This document shows, piece after piece, positions 1-6,111 of a stretch of 6,249 nucleotides of DNA (its first letter is position 1; each line of letters begins with the position of its first letter). The position numbers were made by a program, and so were the translations under genes. Below the pieces are notes generated by a model that saw only the letters and a program-made list of their open reading frames with translations, searched no databases and was not told where the DNA came from. This stretch comes from Gammaproteobacteria bacterium (GTDB taxonomy: Bacteria > Pseudomonadota > Gammaproteobacteria > UBA9214). Where the stretch lies: positions 1 to 6,249 of the forward strand of contig DAOVVG010000152.1 of assembly GCA_030632175.1 (NCBI GenBank), read 5' to 3'.

Positions 1-14
1 ACAAATAGAAGCAT

Positions 15-97
15 CCCCTCTCCCTCCGGGACACCTGCAGGAATGCAGGCAGTAGAGCGACGCAGGAAGCCAAAGCCGAGATGGCCAGGGAGAGGGG
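15..97. repeat. Long inverted repeat with inner hairpin downstream of the fusion gene
   Basis: The 122 bases to the left of the large gene contain no gene. They hold a perfect 11-bp inverted repeat, CCCCTCTCCCT at 15-25 and AGGGAGAGGGG at 87-97, enclosing 61 bases. Inside is a perfect 6-bp hairpin, CCTGCA at 34-39 and TGCAGG at 44-49, closed by a GGAA tetraloop. The arrangement could be a rho-independent-like 3' end for the minus-strand gene, but the tail on that strand is only weakly U-rich. It could equally be a dispersed intergenic palindromic element: CCCTCTCCC/GGGAGAGG palindromes are common between proteobacterial genes. The 7-base A run at 104-110 lies between the gene and the repeat and would be a U run before, not after, the stem on the gene's mRNA, so it does not fit a simple terminator. 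Confidence 0.5.
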
Positions 98-122
98 GCA
101 TAGAAAAAAACCAAAGCACTCC

Positions 123-3100
123 TCAGGTCGTCAAACGTCGATAAATATCTGACACCTTCAACGGCAACTTGCGCACCTCGTCAATCACGGTGTAATTCAC
201 CGCGCCGTACATGTGCGGCAGGTAATCCTTCGCCTCGGTGTCGATGGTGATACAAAAGGAATGAATGCCATCGCGCCTGGCTTCAATCAGGGCCTGGCGG
301 GTATCCTCGATGCCATAGGCACCGCGGTAGGTATCGTAGTCATCAGGCTTGCCATCAGACAGCGTAATCAGCAGCTTGGTGCGTGCCTCCACCTCGCCCA
401 GCAGGTGACACAGGTGGCGAATGGTGACCCCCATGCGGGTGTAATCCCTGGGCTTGATGCCGCTGATGCGCCCGCGCACGGTATTATCATAGGGCTCATC
501 AAAGCGTTTCACGCGATAGACCTCACAACGCTTGCGGGTCATACCGGAGAAACCATAAATGGCATAACGGTCGCCCAGTGTTTCCAGTGATTCGCACAAC
601 AGCACCAGCGATTCACGCTCGGCATCGTTGATCCAGCCCTTGGTGGAACCACTCATATCCACCATAAACATCACCGCGATATCGCGCTCCAGCTTGTGTT
701 TCTTGGTAAACAGGCGGTCGGACATCTCCAGGCCCATGGTGGAATCGGCATAGGCTTCGACCAACGCGTCGATATCGACATTTTCACCGTAGGGCTGTTT
801 CTTGAGCAGCTTGTCTTCACCACGCAGGGCTTCAAAGGTACGTCGCAAACTGGCCGTCAAACCCCGGTACTTGATCAGGGTGTCACCGACAAAACCATCT
901 TCCACCGGGCTGACGTCCAGTTCACGCAACACTGTCCAGTTCTTGCGGTAATTCTGCCGTTCGTAATCCCATTCGTTATAAAGAAAGGCACCCTCTTCAT
1001 GATAGGTACCCTTCCATACATCTTCGACACTGCGTTCCTCGATGGCTTCCGCGTGGTAGACACCGTCACCGGCGGCATACAGATATTCTTCCGGAATCTC
1101 GCCAAGATCCTGGAAGATTGACGCCATGGTGCCTTTCACATCATCCGGCGGCGCTATCGGCTTGCCATCCAGTTGCATTTCGAAGACCACGCCCTGGGCT
1201 TCTTCGTCCGACTCAACCGTGCGCAATTCAATCGGCAGCCGCGCCTCACCTGCCTCATTGACCTCGTGCTGCTCTGCATCATCCTGCTCATCGGCCTCAC
1301 CCTTAAGCCCGTCTGCCATGCGCAGCATGTGCATACGAAAAGCCTGCTTTTCGGCCTCCAGGCGTGCAGCCCTTACTTTTTCCACTGCATCTGGTCGCAT
1401 CACGCCCTGGTAAATCACGCTGGCAGGTACGGCACGCCCGGCCAGGCGCTGCAGCCATACCAGGGTATCCTCAACCTGTGCACCCGGTTGCGAAAGCTGT
1501 TCGGCAGCAGCCTGCCAGTCAGCGTCCATCTCGATTTGACTGTCTGCCCGAAAGCGAACGAGGTGCCGGTAAACACCCGGCAACATGTCCCGGATACAGG
1601 CATCCAGCCGCAAGGTTTCCAGCGCATGGAAACAGGCCAGCGCCGCATCGGGATCAACATAGCGACCCAGCACTTCCCCTGGCTCAATGCGCCAGCTACC
1701 AAACCAGGTCTGCGCCCACAGATGCACCACCATCGCCTTGTACAACTGAAAATTATCCTCGCGCCCGGCATACCGATTCACGCAGGCAGGCAGGAACAGG
1801 GTTTCGGTGTCGGTGTAACAGTGGTCACTGCACTCCAGCTTCAGTCGACGACCATTCAGGCCGTGTACGAACATCTCCAGCACGTTGACAACATCATCGA
1901 AGGCCACACCGGTCGAGCGCGCCGTGTACTCACGCGCAAACCCTTCCGCATCCTTGAAGGCCACTACCGCCGGGTGCAGCCCTTTGGTGTCGTAGATGTC
2001 CATACAGGCCAGCAGCCAGGCTTCAACGCCGCCGGCATCCATCAGGCGCAATGCGGGGCACACGTGCGAAACGAAATTGAGCGCCATGCCGGAACTGGTG
2101 CGCGTCACAATACTCACCCAGTGCAACACAAAGTCCTGCTGCTCCCGCGAAAACCCGGCCAGCGCACGCGCCGGCTCCTCGGCCGCGCCCATCGAAATCA
2201 TGTGAATATCAAGACGGTCTTCCAGCTGCACAGCTGTCAGCGGCTGGCCACCGGTTTGCAGAAATTCGGTTTCGTCATACCAGCGCGCCGCCACACCGGC
2301 CGGCAACACGCGTCCATCGCGTGCAGTGACCCCCAGGTGCAACGGTTCAATGGTACAACCCGGCAGGACCTCGGCCAGCAACTGTCCAAGCCCCTGTGCC
2401 TTCCAGGTATTCGCACCGCTGTCAGTCGACAGCCACACGCCGAGACAACTGTCCGAGACAAGCCTGGGTAAATACCTGACCAGTTTCGCCATATCTACTT
2501 CACGGTCCCACATTTGCCCCTTCGGTCCATGACCAACGGGAGGGATCGGCAGGATAATCACATCAAAGCGCAGCTGGCGACGCAGCAGATCCTCAACATA
2601 ATCCACAACATCATCATGTATGTACTCGACATGCAGTTCGCCGGCCTGCTCACGACACAACTGCAGCATTTCTTCACTGGCATCAACATGAATCACGGAT
2701 GCACCGGCCTGTAGTGCCTGTGCAGTCACGTAGCCGCTGCCTGCAAACAGATTCAGCACACGGATGTCATCAAGGTCATAACAACCTTCGATACGCTGGC
2801 GCACCCACTCGGCACACGGCAGTTCACGACCACGCAAACCCACACGACCACGCTCATCGAGACGACAAACCACCCGCTGGCCGTTGACCGTCACCTGCCA
2901 TTCACGCGGCAACCCACTGCGCGTCGGTTGCCAGTGCCCGCCGGTACCGAGATCCGGGACATACACCCAGTCTGCCGACCAGTGCATATCAGCAGGCTTG
3001 CCCGTGGCCAGCCGGTCGGGGTACTCGACAGTAATCTCGCCCCAGCGCTCCAGTTTGCGGCCGGCGCCGAAATCAAGCAGCTCATAATCCCCTGCAGGCG

Positions 3101-3155
3101 TCGCCACCAGCGCATCGAGAATGTTTACTTCGGGGTCAATGGAGTATTGCGTCAT
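123..3155 (-). CDS. Fusion of an RlmI-like SAM methyltransferase with a NorD/CbbO-like VWA domain protein
   Basis: This 1010-residue cytoplasmic protein has two halves. Residues about 20-295 resemble class I SAM methyltransferases of the RlmI/COG1092 group: an N-terminal LLDFGAGRKLERWG segment (26-39), SAM motif I LNLFAGSG (134-141) and the acidic ribose-binding D158 in VIHVDAS. Residues about 335-1010 resemble NorD/CbbO: a helical region with DTETLFLPACVNRYAGREDNF (449-469 region), an acidic linker (about 616-655), then a VWA domain (about 824-1008). The VWA domain has an intact MIDAS site: DMSGS at 833-837, T906 and SDG at 933-935. NorD and CbbO proteins work with MoxR-family AAA+ ATPases to activate metalloenzymes such as nitric oxide reductase or Rubisco; no such ATPase is present here. 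The methyltransferase motifs equivalent to DPP and SCS are altered (LPIPP at 202-206, TDSG at 244-247), so catalysis is doubtful. No signal peptide or membrane segment is seen. No Shine-Dalgarno precedes the ATG. The VWA assignment is firm; the methyltransferase fold is likely; the substrate is unknown. Confidence 0.9.
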   Translation of the reverse strand: MTQYSIDPEVNILDALVATPAGDYELLDFGAGRKLERWGEITVEYPDRLATGKPADMHWSADWVYVPDLGTGGHWQPTRSGLPREWQVTVNGQRVVCRLDERGRVGLRGRELPCAEWVRQRIEGCYDLDDIRVLNLFAGSGYVTAQALQAGASVIHVDASEEMLQLCREQAGELHVEYIHDDVVDYVEDLLRRQLRFDVIILPIPPVGHGPKGQMWDREVDMAKLVRYLPRLVSDSCLGVWLSTDSGANTWKAQGLGQLLAEVLPGCTIEPLHLGVTARDGRVLPAGVAARWYDETEFLQTGGQPLTAVQLEDRLDIHMISMGAAEEPARALAGFSREQQDFVLHWVSIVTRTSSGMALNFVSHVCPALRLMDAGGVEAWLLACMDIYDTKGLHPAVVAFKDAEGFAREYTARSTGVAFDDVVNVLEMFVHGLNGRRLKLECSDHCYTDTETLFLPACVNRYAGREDNFQLYKAMVVHLWAQTWFGSWRIEPGEVLGRYVDPDAALACFHALETLRLDACIRDMLPGVYRHLVRFRADSQIEMDADWQAAAEQLSQPGAQVEDTLVWLQRLAGRAVPASVIYQGVMRPDAVEKVRAARLEAEKQAFRMHMLRMADGLKGEADEQDDAEQHEVNEAGEARLPIELRTVESDEEAQGVVFEMQLDGKPIAPPDDVKGTMASIFQDLGEIPEEYLYAAGDGVYHAEAIEERSVEDVWKGTYHEEGAFLYNEWDYERQNYRKNWTVLRELDVSPVEDGFVGDTLIKYRGLTASLRRTFEALRGEDKLLKKQPYGENVDIDALVEAYADSTMGLEMSDRLFTKKHKLERDIAVMFMVDMSGSTKGWINDAERESLVLLCESLETLGDRYAIYGFSGMTRKRCEVYRVKRFDEPYDNTVRGRISGIKPRDYTRMGVTIRHLCHLLGEVEARTKLLITLSDGKPDDYDTYRGAYGIEDTRQALIEARRDGIHSFCITIDTEAKDYLPHMYGAVNYTVIDEVRKLPLKVSDIYRRLTT

Positions 3156-3161
3156 ACAGAA

Positions 3162-3167
3162 ATTTTA
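3162..3167 (-). promoter_or_regulatory. Possible -10 element giving a leaderless mRNA for the fusion gene
   Basis: On the minus strand the hexamer TAAAAT (5 of 6 matches to TATAAT) is followed by exactly six bases, TTCTGT, and then the ATG at 3155. This geometry would place transcription start on the A of the start codon. It fits the absence of any purine-rich ribosome site before the gene. No convincing -35 is found at 15-19 bp, so the element is weak evidence by itself. Confidence 0.35.
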
Positions 3168-3203
3168 ACAGACGCAGGCTGAACGCGGGAAAAGATGACC
3201 TGG

Positions 3204-3230
3204 CAACAAACAGGTGCCAGACGGCACCTG
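3204..3230 (-). terminator. Likely intrinsic terminator after the small secreted protein gene
   Basis: CAGGTGCC (3211-3218) and GGCACCTG (3223-3230) form a perfect 8-bp stem with a four-base loop. Read on the minus strand, the stem is followed by TTTGTTG (3204-3210), a short U-rich tail. It lies 67 bases past the stop of the secreted protein gene and 55 bases before the start of the fusion gene. It would therefore separate the upstream transcript from the fusion gene, which would need its own promoter. Confidence 0.6.
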
Positions 3231-3236
3231 GAGAGG

Positions 3237-3281
3237 AAAGACGGTGACAAAGCAGAATCGCTTCCGATTGCCACCGTCCTT
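3237..3281 (-). other. Compound RNA stem in the 3' untranslated region
   Basis: An outer stem pairs GACGGTG (3240-3246) with CACCGTC (3272-3278). An inner perfect 5-bp hairpin pairs AATCG (3256-3260) with CGATT (3265-3269) around a CTTC loop. A GC/GC pair and small internal loops connect them. The region lies between the secreted protein stop and the terminator. It may be a 3'-end stabilising structure or part of a 3'-derived small RNA; nothing in the sequence decides this. Confidence 0.35.
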
Positions 3282-3290
3282 GCAGAAATA

Positions 3291-3308
3291 CCGAAAATTA
3301 CATTTCGG
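3291..3308 (-). other. Hairpin spanning the stop codon of the secreted protein gene
   Basis: CCGAAA (3291-3296) and TTTCGG (3303-3308) are perfect 6-bp inverted repeats separated by six bases. The TAA stop codon (3298-3300) lies in the loop. On the minus strand the stem is followed by the U-rich TATTTCT. It may be a weak first termination site or an mRNA-stabilising hairpin. Confidence 0.35.
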
Positions 3309-3651
3309 CGCGCCCCGGCCCAAGCAACGGACAAAGAAAGTAGTGATCGCCTGCGTCCATGACGCCACCTCCGTCGACATCCACCCACCAACGACCGCCC
3401 AGGTGACCTACCTCACCTGGCCCGAATTCTGTCGATAGCCCGTTCATGCCCGGTATCAACTGCTGAAAGTTACCCTTCATTGGCAGCGGGTCAGCGACGA
3501 CAATCGAGTCGTAAAACAGACCTTGTGAAGTCACATAGATGATCGGACCGGTGCCACGTCCTGTTGTACGCTCTTCCGCCAAAGCCGCTGTTGTGGCAAC
3601 CAGTGCGGCACCTATCAGGCATGCAGTTGTTATTGATTTGATTGTTTTCAT
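3298..3651 (-). CDS. Small secreted protein with an EF-hand/dockerin-like loop, function unknown
   Basis: The chosen start gives 117 residues beginning MKTIKS. An in-frame ATG five codons upstream (3666) has no good ribosome site, while GGAGAG lies about 9 bases before the ATG at 3651. Residues 1-25 form a classic signal peptide: a lysine, a hydrophobic alanine-rich core and an ALA|EE cleavage site, so export to the periplasm or outside is expected. The mature chain is about 92 residues, glycine- and proline-rich, with the pattern GPIIYVTSQGL near its start. Near the end a WW pair precedes DVDGGGVMDAGD (residues 91-102), which fits the DxDxDGxxxxxD calcium loop of EF-hand and dockerin proteins except that position 5 is Gly. 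One cysteine (residue 107) remains in the mature form, so no internal disulphide is possible. The family is not recognised. It follows the kinase gene by 75 bases on the same strand and could be part of that operon or a target of the regulator. Calcium binding is inferred from the motif alone. Confidence 0.82.
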   Translation of the reverse strand: MKTIKSITTACLIGAALVATTAALAEERTTGRGTGPIIYVTSQGLFYDSIVVADPLPMKGNFQQLIPGMNGLSTEFGPGEVGHLGGRWWVDVDGGGVMDAGDHYFLCPLLGPGRAEM

Positions 3652-3657
3652 AACTGA

Positions 3658-3685
3658 ACTCTCCATTACTTCTTTTAAGGAGAGT
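3658..3685 (-). promoter_or_regulatory. Hairpin that would sequester the ribosome site of the secreted protein gene
   Basis: Perfect 7-bp inverted repeats ACTCTCC (3658-3664) and GGAGAGT (3679-3685), reading the plus strand, enclose 14 A/T-rich bases. On the mRNA the downstream arm is GGAGAGT, which contains the Shine-Dalgarno for the ATG at 3651; the upstream arm is its exact complement. The alternative ATG at 3666 falls in the loop. The structure could act as a translational switch, for example temperature- or ligand-dependent, but no known riboswitch family is recognised. Confidence 0.45.
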
Positions 3686-3726
3686 CAATTATTACGAAGC
3701 ACCTTCACACAACCGTCCCGCAATTA

Positions 3727-5199
3727 TCACGAATTGATAACAATTGGACTGGATGACAGGCGAAAGGAAAACGTCGTACCTTTTTCAAGTTTGCTGCTAA
3801 CCTGTATGACGCTGTCATGCAGTTCAAGGATACGTTTGACGATCGCCAGCCCGAGACCGGCACTGTTGCTGTCTGAGCGATGCTTGTCCTGCTGGTAGAA
3901 ACGCTCAAAGATACGCGGCACATCTTCTTCAGGAATGCCGCAGCCGGTATCAGCCACCTGTACCACCACGTTACCTGAATCCACGTCGACGCCAACACGG
4001 ATAGAGCCACCGGCCTGCGTATAGCGCAGGCCGTTTTCCAGCAGGTTCTCCAGTACCCGCTGCATCATGGCGATATCGCCGTACACCAGCGGCGCATCCG
4101 GGTTAAGGCTGGCACCCAGCTGCACAGATTTTTCCCGGGCACGTAATTCGAATTTCTGCGTCACATCCTGCACCAGTTCACACATCGAGAACGGTTCTGA
4201 AAACACCACCGACTCACACGAATCAAGCCGCGCCAGCTCAAACAGTTCGTCAACCATCAACCCGAGACGCTGACTGTGGCTGAGCGCCGTTTGCAGGTAT
4301 TGTTGCTGCTCCTCTGTTGACAGTTCGTCGCGCTTGATCTGCAAGGTTTCCAGGTAACCGCGCATGGTGGTCAGCGGGGTACGCAGATCATGCGAGATAT
4401 TCGCAATCATCTCGCGACGTACATCGTCCATTTTCCTGAGCTCGCCTATCTGCGAGGTAATTTTCTCAGCCATGGCATTAAACTGCTGCCCAAGTACGTC
4501 AATTTCGTCCTGCGTGTTGCCGTCATAGCGCACCGCCAGACTGCCGTCGCCGGCATAACGGTGCATAACGTTACCGAGCGTACGCAAGCGTCGCGTCTGC
4601 AAGGCAAACACCACCAGGCCCGCTACCAGTGCCGCGCCCAGCGCAATCAGCAACACCAGCACGGCCGAATAAAATGTGTAACTGCGGCCGAGCATCTGCG
4701 CGACGTGGTCATACTGTTCACCACCAAGAACGATATACAGGTAGCCCTGCAAACCGCCCTCTCCCTCGATACGCGCTGCAGAAAAAACCTTGTGGCCTTC
4801 GACATTGCGCGGGTCATCACCGGTCAGCGGAAACCGGGCATCGCCGCTGAGAAATTTCTGTACCGGCGCCAGTGAGACAGCACTGCGTTTTACCTTGCCT
4901 TCGGGCGCTGAATAGCCGATAACCGCACCGTGTTCGTCGAGCAGATATAACTCGATACTGGGATTAATGACCATCAACTGGTGAAACAGGTGATTGAGTG
5001 CCGGTTGATTGATCTCACGATCCTGAATCAGCGGTTGCTCCGCGACAATGTGCGCTGCCAGCTCGTTATTAAGCTTCTGCGCAACTTCCTGCTGGTAGAG
5101 CGTGCTCGAGTGGCCGATCACCAGGACCAGGATGACCCCCACCACGCATAGTAAAACGAACAACGTCAAAGCAAGGCGACTGTAGAGTGTCCTGAACAT
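3727..5199 (-). CDS. Membrane sensor histidine kinase (HAMP-HisKA-HATPase_c), partner of the adjacent regulator
   Basis: The 490-residue protein senses a signal outside the cytoplasm and phosphorylates the response regulator encoded just upstream. The order is: TM1 about 9-29, a periplasmic sensor region about 30-175, TM2 about 177-200, HAMP about 201-253, then HisKA with the phospho-accepting H270 in ISHDLRTPL. The ATPase domain (about 370-483) shows the N box with N385 and N389 in LENLLENGL, the G1 box DTGCGIP (417-423), the F box IFERFYQ (430-436) and the G2 box GLGLA (448-452). All catalytic elements are intact. The ATG at 5199 was chosen because it overlaps the regulator stop as TGATG, a sign of translational coupling, and puts TM1 close to the N terminus. 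An in-frame ATG 18 codons upstream (5253) lies deep inside the regulator gene and is less likely. The periplasmic region is not assigned to a known sensor fold, so the stimulus is unknown. Confidence 0.95.
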   Translation of the reverse strand: MFRTLYSRLALTLFVLLCVVGVILVLVIGHSSTLYQQEVAQKLNNELAAHIVAEQPLIQDREINQPALNHLFHQLMVINPSIELYLLDEHGAVIGYSAPEGKVKRSAVSLAPVQKFLSGDARFPLTGDDPRNVEGHKVFSAARIEGEGGLQGYLYIVLGGEQYDHVAQMLGRSYTFYSAVLVLLIALGAALVAGLVVFALQTRRLRTLGNVMHRYAGDGSLAVRYDGNTQDEIDVLGQQFNAMAEKITSQIGELRKMDDVRREMIANISHDLRTPLTTMRGYLETLQIKRDELSTEEQQQYLQTALSHSQRLGLMVDELFELARLDSCESVVFSEPFSMCELVQDVTQKFELRAREKSVQLGASLNPDAPLVYGDIAMMQRVLENLLENGLRYTQAGGSIRVGVDVDSGNVVVQVADTGCGIPEEDVPRIFERFYQQDKHRSDSNSAGLGLAIVKRILELHDSVIQVSSKLEKGTTFSFRLSSSPIVINS

Positions 5200-5927
5200 C
5201 AGCCGGTACCCCGCGCAAGTTCCTTGCCGGAAAATTTGTAGCCGACGCCCCACACGGTGATGACATACTGTGGCCTCGCCGGATCAACCTCGATCTTGGC
5301 GCGCAAACGATTAATGTGGGAGTTAACCGTGTGCTCATAACCGGCATGCCCGTAGCCCCAGACACTGTCGAGCAGCTGACTGCGCGTAAACACGCGATCC
5401 GGGTTACTGGCGAAGTGCCATAACAGATCAAACTCCTTGGCAGTGAGTTCAACAGAATCATCACCCAGCAGCACCTGTCGCTTGCCCGGATCGACACACA
5501 GTTCACCAACCTGCAACGGCACATCCTCCTGTTGCAACTCTGCCGGTTGATATTGATCGGAACGACGCAGAATGGCATTCACCCGCGCTATCAGCTCCGG
5601 CACACTGAAGGGTTTAGTGAGGTAATCGTCTGCCCCCACTTCAAGCCCCAGCACCCGGTCCAGTTCGGAGGTCCGTGCTGTCAGCATCAATACCGGTGTG
5701 TAGACCTTGTTGTTACGCAGGGCCCTGCAGATATCCAGGCCATCTATGCCAGGCAGCATCAGGTCGAGAATGACAAGGTCGTAGTCGCCGGTCTGTGCCA
5801 TTTCCAGCCCGCTGGTACCGTCCACAGCATGATCGACCTGCATCTGCTTGCTGCGCAGGTTGACTATCGCAAGGCGCGCGATATCCACGTTGTCTTCAAT
5901 AATGAGTATTTTCTTTGTCATAACCAT
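5199..5927 (-). CDS. OmpR/PhoB-family DNA-binding response regulator
   Basis: This 242-residue transcription factor is the cytoplasmic output of the two-component pair. The receiver domain (about 5-121) has the acidic pocket E11/D12, phosphoacceptor D55 in VILDLMLPG, T83 in LTAR and the conserved K105 in LTKPF. The C-terminal winged-helix domain (about 137-233) shows the family's LTAKEFDLLW and the recognition-helix region TVNSHINRLRAKIE, ending in VWGVGYKF. Length and motifs are normal and nothing is missing. It is first in the operon; its TGA overlaps the kinase ATG by one base. Translation could start at 5927 or at the third codon (ATG at 5921, MTKKILIIEDN); neither has a clear Shine-Dalgarno. 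Repeats typical of binding sites for this family lie immediately upstream, suggesting autoregulation. The PhoB/OmpR class is certain; the specific orthologue is not, so no gene symbol is given. Confidence 0.96.
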   Translation of the reverse strand: MVMTKKILIIEDNVDIARLAIVNLRSKQMQVDHAVDGTSGLEMAQTGDYDLVILDLMLPGIDGLDICRALRNNKVYTPVLMLTARTSELDRVLGLEVGADDYLTKPFSVPELIARVNAILRRSDQYQPAELQQEDVPLQVGELCVDPGKRQVLLGDDSVELTAKEFDLLWHFASNPDRVFTRSQLLDSVWGYGHAGYEHTVNSHINRLRAKIEVDPARPQYVITVWGVGYKFSGKELARGTG

Positions 5928-5967
5928 TGACAGAATAGCCCGAAAAAATCACAGAAAGTTCACAGAA
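5928..5967 (-). promoter_or_regulatory. Candidate binding site of the response regulator: phased TCACAGAA repeats
   Basis: On the plus strand TCACAGAA occurs at 5949-5956 and again at 5960-5967, exactly 11 bp apart, with a one-mismatch copy TGACAGAA at 5928-5935. On the coding strand this reads CTGTGA, five bases, CTGTGA, close to the layout of a Pho box (CTGTCA repeats with 11-bp phasing). Such one-turn direct repeats are how OmpR/PhoB-type regulators bind in tandem. A -10-like TATTCT (5930-5935) lies about 10 bases past the repeats, the usual spacing for activator-dependent promoters of this kind, and would start transcription at or next to the start codons. Confidence 0.5.
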
Positions 5968-6033
5968 CAGGCCTTACTGCTGCCTTTGCCCTGGCTCCGA
6001 AGGGCTGCCAGCTCTCAATATTAGCGTTTGGTG

Positions 6034-6064
6034 ATTAAATATCCTCGCACCTGTACTTATTCAA
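6034..6064 (-). promoter_or_regulatory. Possible sigma-70-type promoter for the two-component operon
   Basis: On the minus strand TTGAAT (6059-6064) is followed after 17 bases by TATTTA and, overlapping it, TTTAAT (6034-6039, 5 of 6 to consensus but with a 19-base spacer). It lies about 107 bases upstream of the regulator start in AT-rich DNA. Neither hexamer pair is both well matched and ideally spaced, so this is a candidate only. Confidence 0.3.
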
Positions 6065-6085
6065 ATAGTACAGTCTGGAAGACTG
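6051..6085. promoter_or_regulatory. Two adjoining inverted repeats over the candidate promoter, possible operator
   Basis: CTGTACT (6051-6057) and AGTACAG (6067-6073) are perfect 7-bp inverted repeats with a 9-bp spacer, a layout typical of a dimeric repressor site. They cover the candidate -35 at 6059-6064. A second perfect repeat, CAGTCT (6071-6076) and AGACTG (6080-6085), shares three bases with the first. Neither is followed by a U run on either strand in the right direction, so a terminator is unlikely. Confidence 0.4.
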
Positions 6086-6111
6086 ATAAAAAAATTAAAA
6101 AGAGGCACTTC

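Noticed and set aside
1173..2471. 432-codon plus-strand open frame antisense to the fusion gene
   Set aside because: It lies wholly inside the VWA/methyltransferase gene, has no ribosome site and its translation looks like an antisense shadow rich in His, Gln and Arg; the minus-strand frame has clear domain motifs.
3652..3666. Upstream ATG at 3666 as the start of the secreted protein
   Set aside because: It has no good ribosome site, while GGAGAG is well placed for the ATG at 3651, which gives a typical signal peptide beginning MKTIK.
4390..4875. 161-codon plus-strand frame inside the kinase gene
   Set aside because: It is antisense to the HAMP/HisKA coding region, with no recognisable domain and no ribosome site.
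5200..5253. 18-codon N-terminal extension of the histidine kinase
   Set aside because: It lies within the regulator coding sequence, while the ATG at 5199 forms a TGATG junction and places the first membrane segment near the N terminus as usual.
6071..6110. CAGTCT/AGACTG hairpin beside an A/T-rich run as a terminator
   Set aside because: On the plus strand the stem is followed by A residues, and on the minus strand the T run precedes the stem, so neither direction has the required U tail.
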